Positions 11,716 to 21,344 of a stretch of DNA of 64,000 bases are shown here, piece by piece. A program made the position numbers and the translations under genes. The notes under the pieces were generated by a model. That model did not search any database and had not been told where the DNA came from. It saw only the letters and a program-made list of their open reading frames with translations. Numbering within the stretch: the first letter of the stretch is position 1; every line of letters starts with the position of its first letter. Source of the DNA: Heloderma charlesbogerti (Eukaryota; Chordata; Lepidosauria; Squamata; Helodermatidae); NCBI GenBank assembly GCA_026122225.1, contig JANEZZ010001374.1, positions 434,001 through 498,000 on the forward strand, read 5' to 3'.

Positions 11716-13410
11716 AGACAAGGATGGTAGAATTTTCAAAGGTGCTACAGAGTGTCTAACCACTGGGCATCAGTAATCTTGCCATTTGGGAATCCCGGAA
11801 CCATTCAGTGAGGTAGAAGGCAGGACTGTTGCTATAGGACAGATGGAAGTGATTTCTGCCTTCCCTGATCAGCTTGATGCAAGTCAGACTTCAACAAGTA
11901 ATAGTCTTGGGTAGATGGATGAAGTTAAACCCATAACCTTCATATTTAGAGCACAATACCTCTGTTTCCCAGATGCTGGAGGAAAATGAAAAGAAGAAGG
12001 TGATTTCCATCATGGCCTCTTTGTTAGTTTCTGCAGGCTAGCCACTGCTGGAGACAGAATTCTGGGTCAGATACACCTTGCTTTTATTCACTAGGGTGAG
12101 GAGCTCTAAGATGTAGGACAGGGGCTGTAAGAGTGGCATTTTTAAGTATCTTCTCTAGACTTTTCTAGACTTCTAAAAGCACCCCAAACCAGCTATGGGG
12201 TCTATAGAGGTCGATTAACAAAGTCAGTGCTGATCAAGATACTTTGTTGTATGAAGCAGAACCCAAATCCCCCCCCCCCACACACACACACACACTGACA
12301 CAGTCCGACCAGTGCCAGCTTCAGATTTTTGAGGGCCCTTGGGCAAGGCACCCTCAATGGGCCCCCTCCCTCAGTGAGTCTACCTTCTCACAGCATTGTC
12401 ACCAGATACAGTTGCTCCTCATCCTCATCACTGCTACCACTTGCTTGCTTGACAGGCAGAGAGCTGGTGAGCAAGTCAGCAGTGGCATCTATTGCTCCTT
12501 CTCCACACCACTACCATTGCCTGGTACAGAAGGAGAGGCATCTGAACAAGCTGGTTTCAATGGTGAAGAGGAGGAGCAAGTCCAGAGGGCTCTTGTCAGT
12601 GGGCTTCCTCCTGGGGTATTGGCCCTTGGAAGGTGCCCAACCATGCTTATCCTTGGTCCCTGAGTCTGCCCCATTCAGTCACCAGTTCCTGCCTCCATAG
12701 CTCCTACGGTACTGTCTGATGCAGCTGGCTGCATTCTGCTGCATAGCACAGCAACTGTCAACAAAATCAAATGCTATTAGCATATGCTGCTTGTGAAAAT
12801 GTTTGCCAAAGTATGCTTTTCACACATTGATTTAATACTGAATGACCTTAAGAGTGTCTTAATGTTCTGTATTTTTCTTTTCATTTGATTACATTGCATT
12901 GAAAGAAATTACTAAAAACCCTTTTATTGTGTTTTCAGCAACAAAACAAAATATTTTGGGGGTTGGTGGGATTTCATTTTCCATTTTCCACAGAGTCTTA
13001 TTTCTGTTTGTTCCTGTTTTGACGGATAGTCTTGAGTGCCAACCCTAAAAATAAATTTAGAAAAACACATTTATTTCACAGGCACACATAAACACTTAAT
13101 ATTGTACATTGGGTTTTGTATGAAACAATGGCCTAGTTTCATTGAGGTGGTAAATCTGTTTGTGTGCTCTCTCTGCACAGGCCATAGGTGAGAGGTGTCA
13201 TGACTGAATTGTCTGTACAAAAAAGATTCCTACATACAGAACTAGAACTTCAGGGAGAAGACTAGACCCACTTCTAGAGTTCTGATATGCTAGTTTGCTA
13301 TGTGGAGGAAAATCTTTGTATATAGGACCGTTCAGTCATATGAACCCAATCTGCAATCTGAATGTGAAGCGACCAGAAATAGGTTTACAACTCAGTGAGA
13401 ACTAGGCCTT

Positions 13411-13450
13411 AATTTCTGTGAACCGCCCAGAGAGTTTCGGCTATGGGGCC
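13411..13450 (+). repeat. L2-like LINE 3' tail scrap
   Basis: GTGAACCGCCCAGAGAGTTT followed by CGGCTATGGGGC is the conserved 3' end of the L2-like family, here without its A-rich tail. It lies 117 bp upstream of a SULF2 exon. Confidence 0.55.
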
Positions 13451-13566
13451 TGCACTTCAGAATTTATCACTACACCATTGCATAGCTATGTCCCTTCCAG
13501 GTGTGTGGATGGCTTCTGTTGTCTTGCTAAACATTCTCCATCTCTTCCTCTCTCTCCTACTTTTAG

Positions 13567-13736
13567 GATTATCTAACTGATTTAATCACCAATGACAGTA
13601 TTAGTTTCTTCAGAGTCTCAAAGAAGATGTATCCTCATCGGCCAGTATTGATGATTCTCAGCCATGCAGCTCCTCATGGCCCTGAAGACTCAGCTCCTCA
13701 GTATTCTCATCTCTTCCCCAATGCTTCGCAACACAT
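13567..13736 (+). CDS. SULF2: SULF2 internal coding exon (window exon 2 of 7)
   Basis: The exon encodes [20 protein letters not shown] and then a segment with [18 protein letters not shown], a hallmark block of the SULF sulfatase domain. It starts in phase 0 after the preceding exon and ends with two bases (AT) of an isoleucine codon completed by the next exon. The acceptor is ttttag at 13566 and the donor is GTAAGT at 13737, a strong consensus. Sequons NDS and NAS are present. A (CCAA) microsatellite begins a few bases after the donor. The reading frame is intact. The SHAAPHGP block is expected to line the catalytic pocket by family knowledge; I infer this rather than see it. Confidence 0.95.
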
Positions 13737-13744
13737 GTAAGTAA

Positions 13745-13768
13745 ACCAACCAACCAACCAACCAACAC
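13745..13768 (+). repeat. (CCAA)n microsatellite next to a splice donor
   Basis: About five tandem CCAA units lie eight bases after the exon end at 13736. The donor itself (GTAAGT) is intact. Confidence 0.85.
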
Positions 13769-14096
13769 ACAAACCAGTTCTGTGCATTTCCAAGTGAAGG
13801 CATCAAATTCCTGGGCAATCATTTCTGGATAATTTGTGCCTTGGCATACATTTATAACAGGTAGCAAAAATTGAACAGCTTGGCATTTTTTTTAATAAAT
13901 CTGCACCCTCCCCCAAAGCATCCCATTGTTTGTAATTTGAATACATTTTGCAATTATGCAATTTCTCCCTTTTGTGGGGCAAAGATTTTGTCAAGGGCTA
14001 CAAAGTCATGGAAAAGGAGAGCATGGAACACAGGTAAACAGATGTGGTAGGGTCTTGGTTTGAGTTTAGCTGCGGGGGTTAGGAATGAGATTTGAG

Positions 14097-14174
14097 CAAT
14101 CCTGCAAACCTGGGAGTTCAGTCCCATTGAATTCAGTGGGACTTACTTCTAATTAGATATGCATAGGATTGGTC
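14097..14174. repeat. Small palindromic MITE-like repeat
   Basis: The left part GCAATCCTGC and the right part GCATAGGATTGG are inverted, and CCCATTGAATTCAGTGGG forms the centre of the hairpin. Similar palindromes are common in reptile genomes. Ends resemble the GGGTGCAATCC family, but the TTA duplication is not clear here. Confidence 0.5.
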
Positions 14175-14266
14175 CATCAGTCCTACACAGGCCAACTCAG
14201 ATGTCTTTCCCTGACTAGACTCCTCCTACTCTCAGACCTTGAGAACCAGAAACATGTGCTTGTAGG

Positions 14267-14269
<3 letters not shown>

Positions 14270-14333
<64 letters not shown>
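14270..14333 (+). repeat. Compound (CT)n(CA)n microsatellite
   Basis: About 16 CT units pass directly into about 16 CA units. The run is intronic and non-coding. Confidence 0.95.
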
Positions 14334-14335
<2 letters not shown>

Positions 14336-14734
14336 TTAATCCAGGCTTCATAATACAAAATAACTGTCACTCTTGGTTCTTCATAGATACTTAAGCTGGA
14401 ATGATACAAGGGACAGAAGCAACAGTCTCTCATATCTTCTTCCTCCCTACTCTGGCAACATGCAGAGAAACAAAATGGCTGGTGGGAAGTCATCTCACTC
14501 CCCATTTCCATTCCACTTCATTGGATGCCGCTTGCAGGGAGGGCAGGGGGAATTAGACCACATCATGTCAACATTTGATTTCTCTACGCATTTTCCAGTG
14601 GGGAGAAGAGGAATAGACATGAGGTTGCTGCTTTTGGCAGCAGCCACACATCCCTCCTATCATCTAGTTCTGTTCTCCTCAAAGACTGTCTGCTCCAGTA
14701 AACCTTAGTTGTATGTTGATGATAAATAATATAA

Positions 14735-15085
14735 ATTAGTTAAGACCTTCCTGGAAGGCCCTGCTCTGTCTGCATCCACTATGTGAGTAAGTCCAGTGGG
14801 TGGGGACATGGGACAGGGCCTTCTCTACAGATATTGTGGAAGTCCCTCCCTACAGAAGTTTTTCTTGCTATTTCTTTGCTGACCTTTATGTTCCAGGTCA
14901 AGGTTGCCCTCTTCCAGAGGTTTTGTGGGGTGGTCTGACTGTTCTTGATGACCACTGAGTTCAGCTTCCGTTAATTCTGTTTTTTGTTTTTATTTGTTTG
15001 AATGGGCATTGGGGGTGTATCTGTGTGTTTATTTTGTAGATTGTCCTAGATATTTTAAATCAAATGGCAAGTAATAAATAAATGT
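14735..15085 (+). repeat. L2-like LINE 3' end
   Basis: The fragment shows the remnant GGACAGGGCCTTCTC...GTGGAAGTCCCTCCC that corresponds to the L2 C-terminal (R)AFS..A..LW..LP region, then a T-rich 3' UTR and an AATAAATAAATG tail. It is 5'-truncated and degraded. Confidence 0.6.
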
Positions 15086-17699
15086 AGGTTAGAAATGCAA
15101 ATACACACCCGATAGCATTCACTGAAAGACTGGGCAGGTGAAAGGGAGGAAAAGTCCTTGAGTGTATGTAGAGAAGGTTGGTTAAAGCACAGTGAAGGGT
15201 AATTAATCTGCTGAAAGTAACCCTGAATCTTCTCCATAATATGCAAAATGATCACTCTGAGATATAAAAATTAGATTCACGCATATAGGTTCACATAAAC
15301 CACATGTAGTTTTCTTTGCTGTTAAATAGGCCTTTATCCATGATGGTTGGATACGTTTTATAGGGACTCCTGCAGTTGTCTCTATAAGCATTTTATTCTC
15401 TCTTTTTTCCAAGGTCAAATACAATCAGAGTTTGTAGAGCAACCAGGATGTCTCTCCCCCCAACCCCATCCCCATACACACCGCCTGCTTCTGAATGAAT
15501 TTGAAGTGGGTATTTTTGTTCAACTTCCAGAATTGTTATGCTTTGTGTATTTGGCCATAAGACAGACAAATCTGTTAAGTATAAGAGGGTTACATTTGTA
15601 GTAATCAAAAAAGATCGTGGATTTTGGGTGGATTAAGCAGCAGGAGGTTTCAGATAAGCCAGAAAATCGCAAAGCGTACTGGAAAAGGAATTTGCCAAGC
15701 GTTTTAGATTCATTCAGGGCATTATATAGCAACAGTTTCCATAACCATCAGCATTTTCAAAGCGGCAATGTCATTATCCAGCCACAATAACATTCTGAAA
15801 TCAGAGCGAACATTAACAATGTAGAGAGAATAATAAGCAACCTTTCTTCCCTGAAAGGAGAACCCTCCCTTCCCCTGTCTCAGAGCACACTTCAAAACAG
15901 AGCCTCCATAGCAAAGCTTTCCACTTGTTAAAAGACAGTGCAGTTCACTTCAGTGCTTATTTCAGAAGCACATAAGCTCCAAAGCGCATTCAGGACAGTG
16001 GGCAATCCAAGAATACTTTTACAGCAGGAGCTGCAGCCCGCCCTCCAATATGTTCACATAGGCTCCACCTGCCAGCTCTATTCTACACAGAACCACAAAT
16101 ACACGCCAAATATGTCAGTCAAGCTCACTTTCCCAGACCTCAAGGATGGCACCGAGAAGCATAGCCAATGCAAAATTCTGCAGTTTAATTTCAAAATGTG
16201 GGGAAGCTGGAGCCTCAGATACAGCAGGCAGAAAGCCTTGATTTGTTGACCAGGCAAAGAGACCGGGTATTTATAGCAGGTCTGGCCAGTCCACAGGCTG
16301 CATTCTGGCTGCCAAGCACAGGTGCCCGTGTTGAACATGCCTCTGCATCTGAAGAAGGCTTTGAGGCTTGACTTCACACAGTCCTAGGTAGATCCCTAGG
16401 ATAGGGCCTAGTCTCAGGTCAGGATGTTTCCAGTTTGAATCTGGAAACCCAGAATGCTGTCCGAGATCCTGCAGGGCTGGACTCATGCCTTCCTTCTAGC
16501 TTGCTTTTTCAGATGCATCAGCTGTCACTGGGTAAGATGCAAATCCTGTCTCTGGGATAGGAAGACCCACTGCTGGCTGTACTTGTACAAGCAGGGGAAA
16601 ATGGAAATTGCACAGACCAGCTGTGGGACATGCTTTAAAAAGCTAGTTCAGGGCCGGCTAAGTTTGAGTAAAGTGAAAATAAGCATTTTAATATTCTTGG
16701 TTCCCTGCTAAATGCTTGGCTAGTCAGGCTTAAACTCACCACAGCTGCTTAACAATACAGCAGGGCCTTTTCAGCAAGTTGGATAGTTATTGTTAAAGAG
16801 CCAACATGAGCCACGATCGTCTGTGCAGATGAAACTGGAATAGCTATGTCTAGCTCATGCTCCCCAGTTAGGGTGTTAGGCTCCTAATGATAATCTGCTG
16901 CTGCTGAAATATATTCTCATTTACTCTGAATGATACTTGCAGTTTCAGTAGATTTTCGTTTGGGCAGAGCAATTTTCACATTCCCAGCTTTTAGATAAAT
17001 CAGGAAAAAGTTTTATAATGTTTATAACGTTTCTCTGTCTGCCACGGATAATTTAATCCTACCATGGAGGGTTATTCCTACCAGGGAGAGTTGCCCCACC
17101 TCTGTGCGCCTCAAACAGCCATCCAGGAAATATATAATGAGCCTTGGTGCTGAACCTCATTTGCGTATTATGTTTTAGGGAATTAAGAGTATTTGCATTA
17201 ACTTGGGTGTAACACCACAACAGCCGAACACATTTCACATGAACAGATTTCAGTTCATGGAATGGACTTTCCTGCCTCCCTTTTCCTTCTGCAGCCCCCT
17301 GAAGGTTGGAGGGTGGCATGATGTGTTGTGGGGGGGGTGAGGTGGGGGCTACAGATGGTGATTGGGGGGGAGCTTCTTTAAGATTTGCCTCCTGGCATCC
17401 AAACCTGTAGATCTTATTGCCGTTATGTTTTCATGATGGCACAATGAATTAGACAATGATGGCATATTGTCCCCGCTGTACTACTCTCAGGGCTAGAGGC
17501 CTAGAAACCTGCTTTTAAAAATGAAAGCGGAGGTTCTGAGGATGCTGAACTCTGTGCACAGTGCTACACTGTATGTCACTGTGATGCTTGTGCAGACTCT
17601 AAGAAGATGCAATGTCCTCTCTAATATATTGGTGAAATGGGTTGGGTGGCATACCATGTTTATTTTACTGACGGTTGCTCATTATTTCTGTGTCTCTAG

Positions 17700-17850
17700 C
17701 ACGCCGAGTTACAATTATGCTCCAAACCCAGACAAGCATTGGATAATGAGATATACAGGCCCCATGAAACCTATTCACATGGAATTCACAAATATGCTAC
17801 AGCAGAAGCGCCTTCAGACACTCATGTCTGTGGATGACTCTATGGAAGCG
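17700..17850 (+). CDS. SULF2: SULF2 internal coding exon (window exon 3 of 7)
   Basis: One base completes the split Ile codon, then 50 codons follow, beginning [20 protein letters not shown] and including HMEFTNMLQ and [12 protein letters not shown]. The acceptor is tctctag at 17699 and the donor is GTAAGG at 17851. The exon ends in phase 0 and joins directly to [13 protein letters not shown] in the next exon. [14 protein letters not shown] fits SULF2 rather than SULF1. No stop or frameshift is present. An apparent longer open frame running upstream from 17521 is chance read-through of the intron. Confidence 0.95.
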
Positions 17851-18171
17851 GTAAGGTTTATCATCCCATTTCCTAAGCGTGATATGTAGGACCTACACTC
17901 CTGTCCCATCCAGGAAGCAAGTTAAGCTTCGCCAAGCTAAACATACATCCTTCTAATTCCAGGTCATCAACTTTCCTATTGGGTTTGTGAGTTTGCATTG
18001 CTCCACGCACAACAGTAGCACCATGTTGTAACATCTTTAAAATAGTATAATATATCCCAATGTCCGTTGTAGTTGCGTGCAACCAAAACATACAGGGAAA
18101 ACTGTACAGGAAAGAATGTCTTGTCTTCGTTGTGCTGCAATACTCTGAGACTTAACTGGATATGAGCTTCC

Positions 18172-18356
18172 GCCATGCATTAAAAACGTGGTTGCTCAGG
18201 CAGGCATTTGGGGTAGGTTAGGGTATTTTAGAAAATGTTTTTATTGTAGAATTTTATTGTTTTAAACTGTTTTATTATATGCTTTGTACATCGCCTAGAG
18301 TGGCTGGGTGACCAGCCAGATGGGCGATTGATTGATTGATTGATTGATTGATTAAT
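18172..18356 (+). repeat. L2-like LINE 3' end with (GATT)n tail
   Basis: The block GTGGTTGCTCAGGCAGGCAT, then TTTGGGGTAGGTTAGGG and ACATCGCCTAGAGTGGCTGG match the copy at 55278-55660. The usual A-rich tail is replaced by seven GATT units at 18326-18352. Confidence 0.75.
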
Positions 18357-18619
18357 ATTTCACCCTATTGCAATGTTATCTGGGTGAACCTTCTGGGAAA
18401 TAAACACTGGTTTGATACAGAGGCATGTTAAGCGGAGGTTATTCAGTAGTAGAATTTAAAACAACATACTGAACCCTGTTGGCCATTGTTATGGTTCTTA
18501 CGGTGCCCAGTGCTGGGAAAGCTAGAAATGGAATATGACTGGAAGAAATGGGGCTTTTCAGAAATAAAGATAGCTGTGCTGGCCCATGAGGGAAAACCCC
18601 AAAGTCTGCTGTTGGGTAA

Positions 18620-18921
18620 TACCCTTATTAGGACCAGCCATAAAAGTGTGTGTAAGCTTTCAAGTTCTCCAGAACTCTTCACCAGCCTAGATGGTACAAA
18701 AGGCAGGGTAGAGGAAAACCCCCAAAAGACAAAAAATTTGGCCAGATGTTATAGCCATGAGGTCTACACAACATCTGGCCTCTCTCTTTTTTTGGTACTC
18801 CTTTGGTTTCTCCCTGTCTCTGCTCTTTGTACCATCTAGCCTGATGCAAAGCTCTGAAGAACTTGAAAGACTGCACATTCTTTTGTGGAACTTTGGTTGG
18901 TCCTAATAAAGGTATTCCTCA
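18620..18921. repeat. 300-bp inverted-repeat (fold-back) element
   Basis: The left arm (CCCTTATTAGGACCAGCC ... CTTTCAAGTTCT ... TAGATGGTACAAA) is the reverse complement of the right arm (TTTGTACCATCTA ... AGAACTTGAAAG ... GGTCCTAATAAAGG) with moderate divergence. A shorter relative with CCTTTATTAGG ends lies at 39945-40052. No coding capacity is seen. Confidence 0.65.
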
Positions 18922-19121
18922 ACTGTGGATTTTAGGGCATTTAAAGTGAGTGGAGTTAAGAACTGCAGTGAAGGTGGGAGTTTGAGGCAGTGCTCAGATT
19001 ATGAGTGGGAAAAGTAGAAGGACCCTTAATGAAATCCATAAGCCCCTCTCCTGGCCCCTCCTGCTCCTTCTGCCCCCATTATTCAAGCACTGAACATGGA
19101 TTGATCTGAACAGAGAGCCTG

Positions 19122-19850
19122 TTAAGGACAGGGCACCTGTGGCCCTCCAGATGTTCTTGGACTATGTGACATTCCTGCCCAGGTTCCATCTTTTCCCCAT
19201 CCTCCACCTCTGAAACAGAGAAACAAACCCCTCAGGAAATGCTTGCCTTCACTTTGGGACAGCTGTACTCACTGTCCCAGAAGCTTCAGCCCTTTCACTC
19301 TCTCTGGGTTCCAGAGAAACTCAATACGCTCAATTGGTTCTCTCAACCTACTACAGGAGAAGTAACAAGGAAATAGATTTAATAAAGGTAGTGCAAAATC
19401 AATCAGCACATGGGAATTTGGATTTTAACAACAATTTTTTTAAAACATAAAATGTCATGTTATTAATTATTAATCAATCCTTGTTCCTAACTTCCCTACC
19501 TACTCTACCCTCCTAAAATCCCACACACAAAACCCACTACCTAGACGTTGCTTCTTCAATCCCTAAGGCCCTATCTGATTAACTAACTGCCAGCTCACCC
19601 TTTATATAACCGCAGAATCCTCACACAGACACATGCCACTCTCACCTTTCACTCACTCCCTGGCATACTATTAACCCTATCTTACCTGGGTTAACAATAT
19701 AAAAACATACATAACAAAACAGGCAGATGTTACAGGTTACAGCTCCCATTATCCCCACGCTGGCTGGGGCTGGTGGGGGTGGGAGTCCTGTAACATCTGG
19801 AAGACCTGGAATCTGAGGACCACAGGTTCCTCAGCCCTGGCCTAAGTAAA
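19122..19850. repeat. Palindromic MITE-like element split by an LTR
   Basis: The outer arms (GGCCCTCCAGATGTTCTTGG on the left; ACATCTGGAAGACC and ACAGGTTCCTCAG on the right) form the familiar fold-back around CAGCTCCCATTATCC/GGGAGT. Unsplit relatives occur at 43241-43366 and 54530-54655. The insertion at 19165-19734 interrupts the left half. Confidence 0.65.
19165..19734 (-). mobile_element. Probable solo LTR, 570 bp
   Basis: The insertion starts TGTGACATTC and ends AGATGTTACA, giving TG...CA ends with a near-perfect short inverted repeat. It is flanked by GACTA (left) and GGTTA (right), an imperfect 5-bp target duplication inside a repeat whose unsplit form is known from other copies. On the - strand there is a TATA-like GTTATATAAA (19601-19610) and, downstream, an ATTAAA (19378-19383), in LTR order. 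No internal retroelement genes are present. The orientation is inferred. Confidence 0.6.
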
Positions 19851-20335
19851 CAAAGCAGTGAAGAGCTGGAGACCCGACTCCCCTCCTCAGGCAGGTGCAT
19901 AGCCGCAGAGAGACATGGTGGAAAGACCCAGGCAATGAGGCACAGCCGAGAGAGCTTGAATAGAGGTAGAGGGCGCCAACCCCTACTTGCTTTCTGAAGG
20001 GGAACATGTCAAAAGATAGCGAGCACCCCCTCACCACCACCCCATAATTTGAGCACTAGTTCCAGGTGTGAGAAGGGTGTTCTCAGCCCCAAAAGCACTT
20101 TTCCTCAAGCAATTTATGCTAGAAATGTGCAGCCATTGCTTAGGAGTTGTTTCAGAGCTCCCATGTCTAGGTAAGCCATAAGTCTCTTAAGCAGGAAATG
20201 ATGGGTGTAGGTGTAAATGAAGTGGGCCCAACTCTCCTTTTGCTGGGGGGAGTGGGGAAGATGAAAGTTCTGAGAGGCAAACAGTGCCATCCACATACAT
20301 GGCAAACTTGGCAGACTTTTGTGTGGCCAAGTTTT

Positions 20336-20395
20336 GTGGTGGCTCAGTGGTAGAGCATATGATTTGCATGCTGAAGGTCTCAGGCTTGATCAAGT
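20336..20395 (+). repeat. tRNA-derived SINE, 5' head fragment
   Basis: GGTGGCTCAGTGGTAGAGCA and TTTGCATGCTGAAGGTC are the A box and anticodon-like loop of the tRNA-related head (TGC, tRNA-Ala-like). It breaks off after about 60 bp. It faces the opposite-strand copy that starts 30 bp downstream. Confidence 0.65.
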
Positions 20396-20424
20396 TTAAC
20401 TGAGCAGGGATTGCCTGCCTACAG

Positions 20425-20622
20425 AGGAACATAGGAAGCTGCCTTATACTGAGTCAGACCATTGATCCGTCAAGCCCGGTCTTGTCGCTGCTGACTGGCA
20501 GCAGCTCTCCAAGGTTTCAGGCAGGAATTTTTCCACCCTTACCTGGAGATTCCGGGGATCAAACCTGGGACGTTCTGCATGCAAAGCAGGTGCTCTAGGA
20601 TTGAGCAATGGCTCCTCCCCTA
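20425..20622 (-). repeat. tRNA-derived SINE, near complete
   Basis: On the - strand the copy begins with the tRNA-like head (GAGCACCTGCTTTGCATGCA, then AACGTCCCAGGTTTGATCCC) and ends with TCAGTATAAGGCAGCTTCCT, ATGTTCC. The anticodon position reads TGC. The same family is seen at 29398, 32326, 37500 and 52325. It is not a functional tRNA gene. Confidence 0.75.
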
Positions 20623-21332
20623 CAAAGATCTCTACCTGAAACTATGGAGTCCCACTGCCGATTTGGAGTCAGGCCAGTTCATACCCTATCCACTATACCA
20701 ACTGGCAGTTAGCTTGAACCCAAGTTTCTGACATTAAAGGAAAATAACCCTATGGTGCTAGCTGGCTCTGTGTTGTGGTGACATCCCTCTTGATTGTCAC
20801 CTTCTGTGGAAATGGATGGGCTTCTATTCAAGCCTATTCAATACCAGTCAACCATGGAGGCAAAACAATTTATTACTGCTCGTCTAATATTCTTGCATTT
20901 TGTTTGTGATTAAATATAATGCAGGCATCCTCAGAAGGTAAGGTTAAGATTATAGGAAGACCCTACATCAGCCTGCTAGTGATTATGAGGATTACTATTA
21001 CTGCTGATTGCTGGTTTGCTCTAGGAAGAGCTAATCTCCCTCAAGAGCAACTGCATGCACTTTGAGAGGTCAGCCATCAGTGTTGCCTAAATTGATGGCT
21101 TGCTTTATTTTTAACCCCAAGTCAGCTAGCTGGAATTGAAATTATAATTATAAATAGGCACAATAAATTGTAAAAAACAGCCAGACAGTCAAACTTAATC
21201 TTGTGCTTTGTCACAAGTACATTCCAAAAACAGTTATGCCTTGACCTGCTTTTCTAAAACAAGGAGGTCATTATAATACATCTCAGCTGTTGTGGAGGAA
21301 GTTGTTTTATCCAAGGTGTATTAATGTTGGGT

Positions 21333-21344
21333 ACCAAAACTACT
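21333..21344 (+). repeat. Target-site duplication, left copy, of the full-length Bov-B
   Basis: ACCAAAACTACT is repeated exactly at 24631-24642, bracketing the Bov-B LINE. Confidence 0.9.

Larger units (their letters stand above)
6562..13566 (+). other. SULF2 intron (7.0 kb) with L2-like, CR1 and SINE fragments
   Basis: The intron begins GTAGGT and ends ttttag. It holds L2-like 3' ends (7380-7600, 8403-8468, 9531-10324, 13411-13450), CR1 3' ends (8915-9058, 10958-11018), SINE pieces (9362-9412, 10790-10918) and a reversed MITE copy (11590-11715). A GC-richer stretch at about 10330-10790 and the rest (6562-7380, 11720-13410) show nothing I recognise beyond a short C/CA run near 12270-12296. 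Confidence 0.75.
13737..17699 (+). other. SULF2 intron (4.0 kb)
   Basis: The intron begins GTAAGT and ends tctctag. It holds microsatellites (13745-13768, 14270-14333), a small palindromic repeat (14097-14174) and an L2-like 3' end (14735-15085). From 15090 to 17699 I see no recognisable element; a G-rich run lies at about 17320-17370. Confidence 0.75.

Noticed and set aside
20425..20622. Functional tRNA-Ala gene suggested by A box, B box and TGC loop
   Set aside because: The acceptor stem does not close and the head continues into a shared SINE body that occurs several times in the window.
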